This document shows positions 51,424 to 55,622 of a stretch of DNA of 55,622 bases, piece after piece. A program made the position numbers and the translations under genes. The DNA comes from Akkermansiaceae bacterium UBA2367 (GTDB lineage Bacteria; Verrucomicrobiota; Verrucomicrobiia; Verrucomicrobiales; DEV007), in assembly GCA_002344525.1 (NCBI GenBank), contig DDTJ01000062.1, forward strand, positions 1 through 55,622, in the 5' to 3' direction. Each line of letters begins with the position of its first letter. The first letter of the stretch is position 1. Under the pieces are notes generated by a model. That model searched no databases, was not told the DNA's origin, and saw only the letters and a list, made by a program, of their open reading frames with translations.

Positions 51424-53479
51424 AAAACCGGAAGCTCACCCCGCCGCCGATGCCGTGTTCGGAATGGTATTCGGAGATGAGGGAAAGCTGTTTTGTCAGG
51501 AGGTATTCGACCCCGACGGACCATTCCCATTCCGATCCGGTGTCGTATTCGATCTCGCCGAAGACGGAGATCCGGTCGGTGAGGCGCAGGGATTTGGCGA
51601 GACCGAAACGGAAGTCGCCCTCGCTGTCCACCTGCGCGAAGCTGTCGATCAAGTAGGGCAGGCGGTATTCGATCCCGGCGAAGGCTCGGTCGGTCGCGTC
51701 GTGGTGGTTGGTGAGGCGCGCCCCGAGCACGGCGGAGAGGTTCGGATTGAGGTAGCGGCTCCAGACGAGGTCGATCTCGTAGTGGACATGGTCGAGATTC
51801 AGGTCGTCCCAGCCGAGGTCCCACATCGCGTAGTAGTCGTTGCGGGCGTTCATGAATCCGGCCATGCCCATGTTCATGTGGGTCTGGAAGGAGCCGGAGG
51901 CCATGAAGTAGAGCGGATCCTCGTCGTGCTCGCCGAAGTCGGGCCGATGGTCCGGCCCCTGCTCCTCGTAGGAGAAGACGCGGGCCATGCCCATGTGCAT
52001 GTGATAGAGCAGATGGCAGTGGAAGAGCCAGTCGCCGCTCTCGTCCGCCTCGAATTCGATGGTGCACTTGCCCATGGGCGGCAGATCGACGGTGTGTTTC
52101 AAGGGCGCGTCGGGGAGTTCGCGGGAGTCGAGGACGCGGAAAAAATGCCCGTGCAGGTGCAGGGGATGGTGCATCATCGTGTCGTTGATCAAATCGAGCC
52201 GCAGCACCTCGCCGCGTTTGATTTTAATGACCCCGTCCTCGGCCATGGTTTTGCCGTTGAAGGACCAGATGTAGCGCTCCATGTCTCCGGTGAGGCGCAG
52301 CTCGATGGTGCGGCGGGGAAGCGCGGGATTCAGGCGAGTCGAGGCCGTCGCGCGGAGGCGGGCGTAGGGCGGCAAGGGGCGCTCGGGTTCGGCGGCGAGG
52401 GCGGCGGCATCGCTGGCGGGGATCTCCATCTCGTCGTCCTCCAAGGCGGCGAGGAGGTGATCGTCCATGTTGTAGAGGTTCGGTCGAGGAATGTCGGGAG
52501 CGGGATGCGGCTCGCCTTGGCCGAGCCAGACCGAAGTGTGGCCCGAGCCATCTTGCGCCGTGGCTCGCAGTTCCCAGCGTCCTGTCCGCGGCACGGTGAC
52601 GAGAACGTCGTAGGTCTCGGCCATGCCGACGAGGAGGCGGTTCACTTGGATGGGCTTCACCGTCGGCCCGTCGGCGGCGACGATCCGCAGCGGCCCGGTC
52701 GCGGACTGGAGGTAGAAATAGGTCGAAGCTCCCGCGTTGATGAAGCGCAGCCTCGCCGTCTCGCCGTTGCGGATGCCGGGATCGTGCTCGCGTTGGCCGT
52801 TCGCGAGGAAGGCGTCGTAGGCCACGTCGGAGATGTCCATGGCCGGCATGCGCGATTTCTCCCGCTCCCAGAAGGATTTCCATTCGTCCGCCTTCATCGC
52901 GCCGAACAGGCTCTGGATGGAGCCTTTCTTGAACTCATACCAGTCGTTCCCGCTCATCAGGGTGCGCATCACCTCCTCGGGGCGTTCGAGGGTCCAGTCG
53001 GAAAGGACGACGACTTCGTCGCGGTTGGCCCGCTCCCGGACGCCGCCGCGCGGCTCGACGACGATGGAGCCATAGACGCCGCTCTGCTCCTGAAGCTCGG
53101 TGTGGCTGTGATACCAGTAGGTGCCGGCGTGGCGCAGCTCGAATTGGAAGGTGTGCGTCGCGCCCGGCTGGATCGGCGGGGTGGTGACGTGCGGCACGCC
53201 GTCCTGCGCGTTGGGGAGGAGGAGGCCGTGCCAATGGATCGAGGTCTCCTCTTTCTTAAGCCGGTTGTGGACGTGGATGCGGACGACCTCGCCCTCGCGG
53301 AGGCGCAGGGTCGGGCCGGGGATGCCGCCGTTGACGGTCAGGGCGCGCACGGGGCGCAGCTTCGTGTCGGGGGTCCAGCGCTGCTCCTCGATCACGAGAT
53401 CGTATTCGCGGTCGGCCTTGCCCTCGGGAGGGGATTGCAGGGTGCAGGCGAGGCAGAGGAAGGGGAGGAGCAGGTTCAT
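51422..53479 (-). CDS. Multicopper oxidase CopA fused to a CopB-type barrel domain
   Basis: A 685-residue exported protein; the ATG at 53479 precedes a signal peptide (MNLLLPFLCLACTLQSPP). Residues about 25-515 are a three-domain multicopper oxidase with all four copper-ligand motifs: HWHG (His82, His84), WYHSHTELQ, HHPLHLHGHFF, and HCHLLYHMHMGM. From about residue 519 a CopB-like outer-membrane barrel follows: HMNMGMAGFMNARNDYY, FAGIEYRLPYLID, GEIEYDTGSEWEWSVGVEYL and a terminal Phe. In proteobacteria CopA and CopB are separate genes. The fused protein would oxidise Cu(I) and bind copper in the periplasm or at the outer membrane. The P-type ATPase gene is 28 bases upstream, same strand. Confidence 0.9.
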   Translation of the reverse strand: MNLLLPFLCLACTLQSPPEGKADREYDLVIEEQRWTPDTKLRPVRALTVNGGIPGPTLRLREGEVVRIHVHNRLKKEETSIHWHGLLLPNAQDGVPHVTTPPIQPGATHTFQFELRHAGTYWYHSHTELQEQSGVYGSIVVEPRGGVRERANRDEVVVLSDWTLERPEEVMRTLMSGNDWYEFKKGSIQSLFGAMKADEWKSFWEREKSRMPAMDISDVAYDAFLANGQREHDPGIRNGETARLRFINAGASTYFYLQSATGPLRIVAADGPTVKPIQVNRLLVGMAETYDVLVTVPRTGRWELRATAQDGSGHTSVWLGQGEPHPAPDIPRPNLYNMDDHLLAALEDDEMEIPASDAAALAAEPERPLPPYARLRATASTRLNPALPRRTIELRLTGDMERYIWSFNGKTMAEDGVIKIKRGEVLRLDLINDTMMHHPLHLHGHFFRVLDSRELPDAPLKHTVDLPPMGKCTIEFEADESGDWLFHCHLLYHMHMGMARVFSYEEQGPDHRPDFGEHDEDPLYFMASGSFQTHMNMGMAGFMNARNDYYAMWDLGWDDLNLDHVHYEIDLVWSRYLNPNLSAVLGARLTNHHDATDRAFAGIEYRLPYLIDSFAQVDSEGDFRFGLAKSLRLTDRISVFGEIEYDTGSEWEWSVGVEYLLTKQLSLISEYHSEHGIGGGVSFRF

Positions 53480-53507
53480 TGTGGAGGTGGGGAAAGCGGT
53501 TGCGTTT

Positions 53508-55622
<2,115 letters not shown>

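Overview
The window is about 55.6 kb of GC-rich chromosomal DNA that looks like a member of the PVC group, most probably a verrucomicrobial lineage. This is an inference, because there is no rRNA gene in the window. It rests on two secreted caspase-like proteins (one fused to a formylglycine-generating-enzyme-like domain), a long-form PurF, a cyanobacterial/plant-length IspH, histone-H1-like Lys/Ala/Pro-rich proteins, a Gfo/Idh/MocA oxidoreductase with a Tat-type signal, and many short palindromic intergenic repeats. I saw no rRNA, tRNA, CRISPR array, insertion sequence or prophage.

Region by region: 0.26-2.0 kb is a secreted caspase-FGE protein on the minus strand. 2.4-10.0 kb is a plus-strand purine block (PurS-like subunit, purL, purQ, purM, a small lipoprotein, purF), interrupted by a nested inverted repeat and followed by a triple palindrome. 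10.2-16.4 kb is a minus-strand housekeeping block: HU, a KAP-repeat/DksA fusion, bL33, bS18, an uncharacterised helical-repeat protein, a class V aminotransferase, accB and accC. 16.6-25.1 kb is plus-strand: mutY, two coiled-coil envelope proteins with related C-terminal domains, a small lipoprotein, a lone cNMP-binding domain, a DUF3307-type membrane protein, a CtpA-type protease, tsaD and an oxidoreductase. 25.2-25.3 kb holds a strong candidate for an undescribed minus-strand small RNA. 25.4-29.4 kb has an L,D-transpeptidase, ispH, trxB, a stand-alone release-factor-like protein and a methyltransferase. 29.4-36.2 kb has an 88-residue KKAPA-repeat protein, a ParC/ParE-type topoisomerase pair and a P-loop ATPase. 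36.5-44.3 kb has an MFS transporter, an ArsC/Spx-like protein, a squalene/phytoene-synthase-like enzyme, DAHP synthase, moeA, a DinB-like protein, a Uma2-family protein and rlmN. 44.4-50.3 kb has a Wzz/BY-kinase-like protein with a degenerate P-loop, a second secreted caspase-like protein and a sialidase-fold protein. 50.5-51.3 kb is a Phd-PIN toxin-antitoxin pair between two direct repeats. 51.4-55.6 kb is a copper module: a CopA-CopB-like fusion and a P1B ATPase cut by the window edge.

How they work together: the purine genes supply most of the early-to-middle steps of IMP synthesis (PurF, PurSLQ, PurM). accB/accC give the biotin carrier and carboxylase halves of acetyl-CoA carboxylase. The copper genes would pump Cu(I) out of the cytoplasm and oxidise or bind it outside. 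The most distinctive content lies in the fused or degenerate proteins, the histone-like tails, the small-RNA candidate and at least five kinds of short structured repeats placed between genes.
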